64,000 nucleotides of DNA from Colius striatus (Eukaryota > Chordata > Aves > Coliiformes > Coliidae), in contig NC_084781.1 in NCBI RefSeq assembly GCF_028858725.1, positions 3,356,513-3,420,512 on the forward strand. Reading direction: 5' to 3'. The notes under the pieces were generated by a model. The model worked only from the letters and a program-made list of their open reading frames with translations, did not search any database and was not told the DNA's origin. A program made the position numbers and the translations under genes. Below, one piece after another: positions 36,301 through 48,300 of the stretch. The first letter of the stretch is position 1. The number at the start of each line of letters is the position of its first letter.

Positions 36301-39300
36301 AGACACTGACCAAGAAGGGGCCATTGTTAGAGGGACTTTCTGGGCTGCTGTAGCCAAGCGCCCACTGCTGCTGTCCCTGCGGTCCCCTCTGCTCCAGGCA
36401 CAGGACCCAGAGCACTCACCCCTCCCCAGGACTTCAGCTGCACATCAGCAGAGTTCATGCCTGTTGCACTCCATTTGTCCATCCACGTGCCCTCATCTGG
36501 CCTTCTGATTTACACACCCATCCCTGGCAGGCAGGTATTAAATCAAGCTGTAGATAAAAGAAGCTACAAGTCCTGTTTGCCCTGTGCTCTGCCCCAGACG
36601 GTCCCTGACACATGGCTAATTGCACACAGGCAGACAGACAGCTTGCCCTGTGCTGGAGGCTGGGGGAGGGAGTGATGGACTGATGGGCAGGTTAGCATTT
36701 TGGCTGAGGAGGAATAAAGGGCCTAAGAAAAGCAGGGAGGAGGAAGGGAGTTACCTCATTTGTTTCCAGCAGCCAAGGCAGGGTTGTCCTCTGAGAGGTA
36801 TTTCCTTCAGCTTTATCCAGGCTGATTTTAGCTGCAGCTTTTATGAACAATGAAGGTTTCCCTTGGAGGAACTGGAAAGCATCCAAATAGATTTTAGTGC
36901 TGAGAAGCAGATCCTGTGATTAATGTCAGCCTAATCATTTCTTTCTATCTCCTTCCCACCTTTCTTGCCATTCATACTCCCCAAAAGCCTGCGGGCAGTT
37001 ACCAAGACCAGTCCACTCTCCTCTTGAGCTGCCTCTGGAGTTGTGGGCCAGATTGCAGCCTCCCCTGGCTTTTGGGGTCTGTGAGGGCAGTTAGTGTGCC
37101 TGCAAGCAGGCTGGTGGGGGACACTGACCCCCTAAGCCTCAGGAGAGACCTGGCAGTGTGAGAGGTAAAGCCCAGAGCTGGCAGGTCGTTGCACTCCGAG
37201 CCCAGCTGAGCTGGGGAGCAGCACGAGCTCCGTGCCTGTGTCTCTCTGGGAAAAGGGCCTCTGACCAGGGCTCAACTGGGAGCATTCACTGAGAAAATTC
37301 CCTGCTAAAAATAGCAGCAGGAGATGTTTTAAGGAGAAAAACAAGTCAGGGGCTGGGAGAAGTTGGTTCCCAGATATGTGGCTAATTCAGCTCCCCCAGG
37401 ACAAAGACTCTTTTAACCCTTCCACGCCAAAGTTTCTGCTCTATCAAACAAGTTTGCCTCGGTCAGGAATCCGGGTTGGGCCAAGGCAGAGTGGCTTTTA
37501 TCCTCACTCTTTGACATGGCATTACTTTCCTCCCTCCCTCTTCCCTTGCATCTTCCCCGTGGTGCTCTGTGTCAAGCTTTTCATCTTTATCTGTCTATGA
37601 CATCGTTTGGGCTCCCTTTAATTCCCAATGTGCTTCCCAGGCAAATGATCTCTATTAAACCCTGCAGCCTGTCTCCCTCTACAGCTCTGCAGCCTGTGCT
37701 CATGTTAACAAGGGAAGACTCTTCAGATCTGTTGGTGTGACTCAGGGCTGCCCCTCCAACAATATTCCCCCAACTCACATGTCTTCAGGCGTGCACATGG
37801 CTTTGTGCTGAAGGCCTCTTTGCCTTGTAGATGTGCATCCTTTTGTTCTGACAGATTCCCTGCCAAGCTTCAAAGCTGTCTCACAGCAGCCAGCCCCACC
37901 TCTCCAGCCTGGAATGACAGCAGTAGCTTCACAGGCTCTGGGTCTCACGCTCATGGGCAGATGGGACTGTTCCCTGCAGTCAGGCTCTTGCAGTGTTCAC
38001 TTGTACATGGTTTGTGCTACACATTAGCCAGACAATTCTGTGTAATACCCGAGGCTAGAATTACACACACACACAAAGAGACAAAACTGGTACTGTAAAA
38101 CCAGAAGGAATGTTCTTAAGGAGAGAAGAAGAGAGCTGTTTTCAGTCTTGTCATAAATGATTTCTCTGTGTGCTTGCTCATGCCCTCTCCTCTTCCCTTC
38201 TCTGCTCTCAGCTCTTGGCTCTGAGGACTGCTCCTCTCTTTCCAGCTCCCGTTTTCCCACAGGGAGACGACATGGTTGGTCTCAGATAAGCAGAACTTCA
38301 GGCCTGTGTTTTGTTGGTCAAGCTCTAGGCTGGGGGAGGATGGAGGATCAAGAGATTAGAGTCACAGACAGGGGAATAGAGGATTATAGGCTAAAACCCT
38401 GCGAGTCTCTGTATTGATGGTTGGGACACAGCCAGACACTGAAGAGCATCGCAAAGCCTGGTGCTGATAGCGGAGCTGCTTAGTTCCTGTCTTTGCATTT
38501 CAGGCAGCTTTTGATGTGTGTGTGTCCTCAGCAAAAGGCAGGGTCAGGCAGGTGCTGAGCATCCTAGCTGCTGTCGAAGTCAAATACCTGCTGAGATCAA
38601 GTCTGTGCCTTGCCTGGCGCTCAGCCTGGAAAATGTCACTTTGGCTTATGAGATTCTCAGCAATCCTTGAGTCAAATTCCCACACAAGACAAAAATAAAG
38701 GAACTTGCCCCTCTTCCCCTTACGGTTCATGAGGTGGCTCCCTCATCCTTGCCAGAGGTTCCTGCCGTGTCTCACCCATCTACCCCTGCCCTGGAGCCTT
38801 CCTTCAGCATCTGCCTGCTGCCCAGATGGGAGCAAGGCAGAGGACAGGAGCGTGGCCGTTGCCCCCGGCTCTTCTCACAGTTGTGTGCTTGTTCCCTCCC
38901 ACTTTGCACTAATTTGGTATCAGCATCTGCCACTTTTGGGAGGAAAGGGACTTGCTGAAGTGAGAAATAACGTAGGATGTGCAATTCTTGGGGCTGGCTG
39001 AGGAAACAATGGAAGGCAAGTGGGGAATAGGCAGGAAGGGTTGGTTTCAAACCTGCTCTGTGCAAATATTCCCACTTCTCTTCAGTGCTCATCGTTTTTG
39101 TTCCTGGCCTTTGCTGCTCTGAGGCTCTCTCATCTGTAAACTGAGCACAGAATGGTGTATCCACTGCTGGATAATGTGCTCCTTACTCCTCCTGTGACTT
39201 CCCATTCCTCGTTTTTTTCCTCCAGTGAACTGGAACTGTACATCCTGACTGAACGGCAGGGTACGCTGAGTTTGAAGGGGCTGAGGCTTAACTGATAGAG

Positions 39301-42300
39301 GTATCACACCGAATGAACGTGGTTGAGAGGGGAGAACCTCAGCAGACAGCCAGGGGGACAGCCAGTTGCATTCACTGGGTTTCCAAGCCCTGAAGCAGAG
39401 GCAGGGTTGAGCTGACCCCTTGAGCTCTCCATGCCTCCCATTTTCTGGGAATGCACCCGTTTTCATGAGCCAGAGCAGCCTGGAGACATGACACTGCTGT
39501 CCATTTGCTAATGAAGCTGGCGAGGACAGCACTGCGTGACTGCTTTGGTACATTCCTCGCCAAGACAAGGGTAATTGTTTCCTTGTTGCCTTATTTCTCT
39601 TGTGGTTTTTGCCAAAGACTTGGTGCAGGCATAATTAGAAGCTCTGCTGCCTAATGGCCTTCCCTCAGAGCCACACAGGCCACCTGCCCCTGTTTATCCC
39701 TCCTGGAGAATCAGCAAGCCCAAAGCATCTGTGCAAGGGGCTTGGCCTCAAACACCAGTAGCAAGGCAAAATAAATGATCTGGGCAGGACTTAATCCCCT
39801 GGTTAGAGGTGTCTAATGCAATGCAGGAGCTTTGGACCCTATTCCCTGTTGCTTACCCACAGAAAATGAGACTTTCAGTTCAGCCTCACGTTTCCATCTT
39901 GAGAAGGGAGAAGCAATCCAGGAGTGCAAGGGCTGGTAATAACAACCTCTTCTGTACACAGCTTTTCTATTCATGTTTCCTTTCTGTTCCCTCTCCATTA
40001 CCCTTCATCTCAGATTTTGAGGACCAAATTCTGCCTCTTTCTGTCTTTTCTTTGAGCTGAAGATGGCCTTAAATCTCTTAGAGAAGGAGATGCAATGTGA
40101 CATGCAGCCCCTGCTGCTTCCATCTTAATCTCTCTCAAGTATTAGGTATTAGTCATCCACCCAAGTGTTGCTTCCTCCTCGTCTCACACGTACATTCAGT
40201 CCTTTCCAGGAGAAGAGCCAGGAACCAGGGTGTGAGCTGGGGCAAACAGGAGAGCTGGGACCAGATCCTGCATGGGTGAAGGTGTTGGGCAAGGCGTGTA
40301 CAGCCACATCTGCAGAGTGTTCAGTGCCCATCTTCCCCGTGATCTCAACAGCATTCACATACCTGTGTGGAGCTGGCTCTTGGTCTCTGGAGCCATGTCT
40401 GATGGGTGAAAAGCTATTTCAGTCAAATGGGCTCAGTGTGCCCTTCTCCCCAGGTTGCCAACCATCAGCTCAGCTCTGGCTCTTCTCCTAAACCATCCAT
40501 GCTCCCTTAGGGAGAGCAGAGCATGAGAACCTGCTGGTGGACTAGGTCCAAGCTCAACATGTCCAGCCAAGAGTAAGACCCTGAGTAAGCTTGAACTCTT
40601 CGTGTTCAGACAGCTCTGGAGCATGACTCCAAGCACAGCCCTAAAGACTTACAAAGTGGGTGGCATGCCAATCTGATCTTGAGAAGAAGCTGTCTCTGTT
40701 TTTGTGAAGGTGCAGATAGGCAGAGCCTTAGTATCTCTTCTCTAAACACGCTGCTGTGCCATGAGCAGAACCAGCAACCAAAGATTGGGAAACTCTTACC
40801 TGCAGCAGCCCTTGTCAGATGGATATTGGAGGCATCATGTCTGCAGCTGCACCCTGATGTGATGAAATCAAACTTTGGGAAACCATCAGAAAGCACCATG
40901 CAGCCCTCAGCAGGCAACTCCTCCACATCCCTCCCTGCATGGGAGAGAGGAGGAATGTTTGTCTGCAGAAGGAGGCTGCTTTGCACAGAGGCTTTTGTCT
41001 TAAGAGGACTCCACATCTCCTGATGGCAACCTGTTTCAGTGCTGTGTGGGGCTGTGTAGGCTGTGTGTGTACCAGTGGCTCTGCTGGCTGATTAGGAGGT
41101 GGAACAGTAAATCCTCCTGCCCAAAATAAGGGAGGGAAATGAATGAAAGGAAAGAAGAGTGTGTGCATGTTCTGGATGCCAATGGGCCTTGTCTGCAGCA
41201 AATACAGGCAGCTCCTTAAGGTGCCATTTTAAACCTGGAGATTTAAACCTGGAGATTTAAACAGGTTTAAGGTTTCATTCCAGAACTGCATGTACTCTAT
41301 TTGCAGACAGGCATCTCCTCACCTTCTCTAGTGGCAAGGAGGAAGAGAGCCAGTTAAGTGCAAAATCCCCAATTCTTACATCTTCAGATGAATGCGAGCA
41401 CTCGCTGCTCTTCCACACAGCTTTGTCCCGTGAGGTCCTGGTCCTGCTGATGCCACCAGAGACTCCCTACCAGTGATTCAGAAGGAACCTGGCTACCTGA
41501 GAGAAAAGCAAAAGCCAGAACCATGTGAAATGCCAAACACTGCTCTGTAACATTGCATTTGCCTTCTCTAGGTTAATGATGCCTCGTGTTCCCTGCCCAG
41601 GCAGCCACGTCTCTCTTTGTAGGTGTCTATCAGTGTTGGCACCCTTTTAACTGAGCCCTACAAGCCATGCATCTAAAATAAGTCAGGCTGGGTTATGATA
41701 GCTGGTGAAAATAAAGCCTTTCCTAGCACAAGCAGCTATAACAGCACAGAGGATTTAGGACTGAGTAGGTTTTTTCCAGGGTGGGCTGGCCACAGTCTGG
41801 TGATGGCCTTTTTATAACCATTATCAGCTCCCACACAGACCAGGTCCATCTGTTACTTAATTTGAACACAGACACTCCTAAGCTTGTGTTCCCTAATCTC
41901 TCCCTGCACATCTACATTGTTCTCTCTCAGGGCAGCCCACCCCCTGAGTCAGGCTTGCCTTGCCTTGGGCAGGCACCATGGAACACTGGAATAAAAGAAA
42001 GGCATGAAGCTGGCTCTGGGCACTCAGCACAGTGCACCCGGGTCAGCTCGAGGGAGCTTTTAACCTGCAGCTTGGAAACATACAACCAAGGGCAGACACA
42101 CAACCTCCCTGGTCTGGAGGGCAAGGATTGAGAGTTAAGACTGAGCACTGAATAATCAGGGCTCCCTCACCTCAACACCAAAGGCATTTCAGTGTTCCAG
42201 CTTGTGCTTGTTACCTGTCAGTGGCCACCACAGAAAAATCCTGTCCTCATCCTCTGGACACCTTTAGATACTTCTCAACATCGATAGGATGCCCTCTACA

Positions 42301-45300
42301 GCCTTCTCTTCTCCAGGCTAAACAGCCCCAGGTCTTGCAGCCTTTCCTAGTCAGAGAAATGCTCCAGTTCCCTCAAACAGTTGATCACACCTACCAGTGT
42401 ATCAGTCGCCCTCCCGCTAACACAGAGGAACCATCCAGCGAGTGAGGATGCTTACCCAGGCGTGTGGCTTATAGCAGCATTCCCACGTGGCTCAGGCACA
42501 GTTTGAATTGCAAATGGAGCAACGGCTTAGGGATGATGGACACCTCAAGCAAGGCATATTTTTGTTGCTTTAGTGGGCAGGTGTTTAAATACAGCTGCAT
42601 GTTTTTGAGCTGCTTGTGCCTGACAGCGTGTTAATTAAAGCCACTGTATCTGGTAGCTGCCGTATCAGCAGAGCAGCATCCAGCGATGCTGCAGCACAGG
42701 CTGGTGGCAGCAACTCACTGGAACTCTCTCCTGGTCACCCTTTTTACCTTGCTTGTAATGCTTGAGGAATACTTCACCTCCTCTTCAACTTAAACAGAGA
42801 TTTGGGATGGAGGAGGATGGAAGGTGAGGCTGTAAACGTGGTACAGAGAGAGGAGGTTTAACACTGGATAGTTTGTCTAGTTGGGGTGTTTTTTCCTGAA
42901 ACTATAGCTCCAATGTAGCATTTTAAAGTGATTCACATAACATGAGTCACAGTAACAAGCATGGGCTGGATCTCTTTAGCTGAAAGAGGTGCCATAAGAA
43001 TATGCTATAGACTTCACTGCCTTGTCCTGGATTCTATTTCGGAGAACTGATGGCATTTGGGATTCAACCTTCTGTCTGGCTGAGTCTGTAGCACATACAG
43101 ATCTGGTAGGTACTTGGAGATGTAGCACATACAGATCTGGTAGGTATTTGGAGATGAAGCACATACAGATCTGGTAGGTATTTGGAGATGTAGCACATAC
43201 AGATCTGGTAGGTATTTGGAGATGTAGCACATACAGATCTGGTAGGTATTTGGAGATGTAGCACATACAGGTCTGGTAGGTATTTGGAGATGTAGCACAT
43301 ACAGATCTGGTAGGTATTTGGAGATGTAGCACATACAGATCTGGTAGGTATTTGGAGATGTAGCACATACAGATCTGGTAGGTATTTGGAGATGCAGCAC
43401 ATACAGATCTGGTAGGTATTTGGAGATGTAGCACATACAGATCTGGTAGGTATTTGGAGATGTAGCACATACAGATCTGGTAGGTATTTGGAGATGTAGC
43501 ACATACAGGTCTGGTAGGTATTTGGAGATGAAGCACATACAGATCTGGTAGGTGCCTGTGTTGTGGCATGCATGCTGCTCTGGGAAGGAATGCAGTTCTC
43601 CAAAGCCTGGGTGCTGAGGCTTTTGAAGTGAGATTTAAATAACACAAAAACCTTTGCTGCTTATTTGCACTGGGCTGAAAGAGGCCTAAAGGGCCATCTT
43701 TGGAATGCTCTTTTTAAAAGGAGGCACTAGCCACTAATGATGATTTAACACAGCAAACAAAGCAACCCAGAAGTGTGGTCACTGCCACCAGCAGGGAAAC
43801 CTGAGGTGGCACTGATGTCCCCAGACAGGGGAGTGCTAACAGCTGGGAAGCACTGGCTTGGTGCAGATTCCTCCAGCCCCAGGAAGGCTGGTGAACAAGG
43901 GCTACCCCAGAAGAGCTGGAAAGGTGTTCAGCTCCTGCTGTGCAATCTATATGGCCACTCAAGGCTTTTTGTTTGGTGTGTTCCCTGCAAAGCTGCAGCC
44001 TTCTGGTAACATGCTACTTGGAGGATAAATCTGCCTTAGCAGTGATTTAAGCAGCCACGTTGATCTTTGCCTACTGTCAATGTGTGCAGTCATGTCAGAA
44101 CTTCTCACACAGTCTCCAAGGACTCAGCTTCTGTCTAAAATTTGTTGACATCCCACTTTGTGCCTGAGGGACAGATCTGAATCTCTTGTGTTTGGTGGCT
44201 AGGAAAGAGCCTGCTGTGAACAATTTCTGAGAAACTAGAGGGGAACAGAGCTTGATGGAGTCCCACTGTCTGAGGTGAATGCTTCTAGAGTCAGAGCTTC
44301 AGGGTAATGCAACACTGCAGCGTCACTGTCTCCACCTTCTGCTGCAGATGTACTTCAGTGGGACTCTCACCATGCTGTCTGCTGCATGGGACATAATTTT
44401 CCTGAAAAAAGGATCTTGTGTAAGCAAAACCAACCCAGCTGGGCCATCAAGCTCCCTTTGAGGAAGGAGGAACCCCTTCCATCCCCATCTTTCTCTGGTT
44501 TTCCAAAGGGAAGACGTACAGGATGGTACAGACCAGACAGATGTGCTGACAAGAGCCTTCTGGGCTTCTTCAGGTGCAGAGCAGCTCTCTATAGCCAGAA
44601 TAAATGAAAGAGGGAAAGTGACTGAATCAGAAACACTTTGGTGCTCAGGGCAAGGACAGTAGAGGACAGCTTGTGGGATAAGGGTGCCTTGCAGCATTAC
44701 ACCATTGAGTTCTTTTCCCAGTGTCAGCCTGGCTGGGATTCAATCCAAAGAGCTGAACTCCTCTCTTTTCTCCTGAGTCTCAGCCCTTGCAGGATTTACT
44801 GCCTTGCATTTTACATGACCATGCTGAGTCTCAAAGTACTGGAAGATGTGGTCAGTGTGTGTTAGAGGCCTGGCACATTTAATCTCCCAGGAACTGCCTG
44901 GAACTCTTGAGGTTGATCTGCCTGTCTTTTCCTAATGATAAATTCACTTGCAAAAGAATACTTTCACTCTTGCATTGTCAGGATAGTTCCTTTACCATCT
45001 AAATAAGGGTAAGGCCCTAGGAAACAGATTGTGCTGGCACCCCTTTTGTGCCATTATGTTAATCCTCTTTTTAATTGCTACTTCTAACAATTATTTACTG
45101 TATTTACACCACAACTCTTAAACAAACTTAGGCCTGCTGGACTGGCTTTAGTAGGCAGGAACAGGGAAGTCAGTCCTTGTAGCTGGCTGAGGATTTCTCA
45201 GCAGGCAGCGTGTTTCTAGCTGGGTGACTTATGAGCTGTGCTATTTCTTATTACCTTCTGTTTGTTTTTCCAGGCTGCAGACTCTTGGCTGTGGAACTGA

Positions 45301-48300
45301 CATCCAGCAACACCAAGCCCGTGGTGCAGGAGTTCCAGAGTGAGTGCTGGGGGTGCCTGCTGGCTGCTGGGCCCCTGCACCCGCCTCAGGCCAGATGACT
45401 GACAAGAAGATGCTCATGCTATCTGGTTTCTTGGGAGAGCCTGAGATTCAGAAAAGAACCTTAAGAACATCTCTGGATCTCTCCCTGTTTAGCAAAGCAC
45501 TTACAGAGGTCCCCTGCAAGCTGCTGGCGTTGCAGAGTGTCTGTCTAAGTGCTTTTTTGAACTGGATCCCAAAGGGAGGGAAGGCAGCTGCCTTCCAGTT
45601 AATACACTGAAAAGGGGGTCTGGAAATGTATGTTTTCTTTTGGCCCTCCTACAGCCATGCAATGTGATACTGGGTAAGCCACCTCAGCCCTGCTGCCCTG
45701 GCCTCTTCTGTCGAGGAGGTGGAGATCACAAAGCCCACTTCAAAAGGGAGTGGGTTTGCTGAATTTATCCCCAGGCATCACAGCCCTTGGTACATTACCA
45801 GACACCACCCAGGGACATTTTGCGTCCCTGACTCACATTGTAGGCTCTGCTTAGCAGCAAGACGCTGCTGTGGACTTACCCTGTCACAAGGTCTTGTTTG
45901 CCAAAAGTCAAAGCCTGTAGAGAACAGTGTGTTCATTTCTCTCCATAGTTGATATCTCTTCGACTGTTATTTTTGCTGGCCAAAATCCATCTTCCCCAAT
46001 AGCTCCTGGAACCCAGCAGTGTTTCTGTTTGTGAGGCAGATGAAAGAGAAGGCTCTGCTTTGTGGGCAGCATCTCCTAATAAAACACTGCACAAGGCTGC
46101 TTAAAGCAGAGCAAAAATATAAAAGCAAAAACACAGCTGCTTCCTATTGACCTGGATCTCCTTTCTTTCTCCTGCTAGGTGTGGAGCTGTCCTGCATCAT
46201 CAAATCCACCGTGACACCCGATCCCAGGATCGAGTGGAAGAAAATCCGAGATGGAGAAACCTCTTACGTCTTCTTTGACAATAAAATGCAGGGTATGAAG
46301 ATTCCTTGTCCTTAGCCTTCCAAAACCAGCCTTGGAAACAACACAACTGAGAACAAACAAGGCTGTAGAAGGCAGGACCTCTGTTTGTCTCGATGCTCGC
46401 TTCTGGAGCTAGAGTTCAGCAGGCAAAGTGCTAGATGGAGAGAGAGCAGGGTGTTCTCTGCTCTCTGCCCTGACTGTTGACAGAGTACAGTAGGGAGCCA
46501 CAAAGAGCTGGAGTGAGCTCCTAGGTAGGACATACTCCTTGGGTAAGAAAGTGTGTGCTGCAGCTTACCTTTTCCAGCACCTCTTGGTCCTTGGATGGTC
46601 AGTGGGTGTCTGAGCTCTCAGGACCAGACACTGGCTCTTCCTGTTTATCTGTATGACCGAGATCAACAGCCCCATCCAAATGAATCTTCCAAGGAGACAA
46701 GACCTAAGGCTGTAATTTATGAGATTTGGGCTGGTGCTTCCCAGTTCATCCTCTTACATGATTAGCAGCTTTGGTTTCTTTTGTGGGCATTGCTGAAAGG
46801 AAAGCTCTTAACTTTCAAGCACCGAGTTCCTTCTAGTTGCTTCTCTTGACTCCAGAGGGAGTTCAAGGTCAACTAGTTAGTTAATTCAGATTGTGACCAC
46901 CCTGAATTTCCCCCCTCTCTCCTCTGTATCAGGAGACTTTGCCACTCGTGCAGAAATTCTGAGCCGGACGTCGCTGGTGATTAAGAACACGACCCGGATG
47001 GACACGGCCACGTACCGCTGCGAGGTGGCAGCGCCTTCTGACACCAAAACCATCGATGAGATCAACATCCAGCTCACAGTCCAAGGTACTGCTTCACACC
47101 CAGACACCTCTGTGGGCACTGATGGCTAGCAGAGCCTGGGGGTCTCTGCACATGGAGGCATGCTGGAAGTTTGTTTAAAACCAGCTGGAAATGATGGAAA
47201 GTTTTGATGCCTTTATAGCACAGACGTCTTAGAAAGCATGTTAGAGGTTATTGAGTTCTGCCATTCAGATGGTTTGTGTCTTTCCTACAGTGAAACCTAT
47301 GACTCCTAGATGCATTGTGCCTAAAGCTGTACCTGTTGGCAAGTCAGCCTCTCTTCACTGCCATGAGAATGAAGGTTACCCAAAGTCCACTTACAGCTGG
47401 TACCGCAACAGTGAGCCGTTATCACCGGACATGAAATCCAATGCCAAGCTCCACAATTCCTCCTACACCTTGAACCCCACCACAGGCACTCTGGTAATGC
47501 CCTTACAGACATCATCAGTGTGTGTTAATTTTCAGGTCACTTGTAAAAGAGAAGAAGGTTAGGTGTTGTAGGGAAGGGGTTAATGGATGAAGTTATCACC
47601 CTGTGTGTTGGGTTTTGGTCACTGACGGTACCACGTGCCTTTTTGAAGATGCCCCACAGCCCCCTGTGAAGGCTGGGCAATGAAGAGCTGCTTGTACACT
47701 CTTACACCCTCACACTGCCTTCTGCCTCTCGTGTCTCACACCCCTTTGCTCCTCCCCAGGTCTTCCATGCTGTGCACAAAGGCGACACAGGGCGTTACTC
47801 CTGCATAGCGACAAACGATGCCGGCTTTGCCAAGTGTGAGGAGCAGGAGATGGAAGTCTGTGAGTGGCTCTACGTCCTTTTTGTCAATGCTGAGTAATAG
47901 ATCACCATCAATAAATTGTCATCACCATAGGGAAAGAAGGGGCACATCCTAGAGCATGAAAACATTCCTGCTTTCTCGTAGCCCCAAAACCAGGAGGACA
48001 AAAAACCACCCTCTGAACATTCAGGGAACCATTAAGACTCTGTTCACACTTGGAACATTCAAGATGTGTCATTTTAGTGCATGTAATGCTAGAATATTGC
48101 TACTGCCTTAAAGAAATACAGGATGATGCCTTCTGTCTTTGTCAGATGACCTCAATATTGGTGGGATAATTGGTGGAGTGCTGGTGGTCCTGGCAGTTTT
48201 GGTGCTCATCACGCTTGGCATCTGCTGTGCCTACAGAAGAGGGTACTTTGCAAACAGCAAAGAGAGTGGGGAAAGGTAAGAATGGGATTCAAAGTGTTCT

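Larger units (their letters stand above)
25311..42159 (+). other. JAM3 intron 1, main unique part
   Basis: Spliced out between exon 1 (24338) and exon 2 (45274). It is unique, moderately AT-rich DNA with no recognisable nested gene on either strand. It contains the palindrome at 28452, a (TG)8 run at 28138, T-rich runs near 33395-33424 and a short tandem at 41228. Confidence 0.7.

Noticed and set aside
43089-43553. CRISPR-like regular array
   Set aside because: Units are contiguous with no unique spacers, in a vertebrate intron; it is a minisatellite.
42976-43647. 223-, 193- and 174-codon - strand ORFs with a repeating Tyr/Cys/Pro peptide
   Set aside because: They come from the 34-bp minisatellite, which lacks stops in the - strand frames; three DNA units make each 34-residue peptide repeat.
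47251-47562. Extended 103-codon frame over JAM3 exon 5
   Set aside because: It runs into introns on both sides; the true exon is 47291-47493 by splice sites and match to human JAM3.
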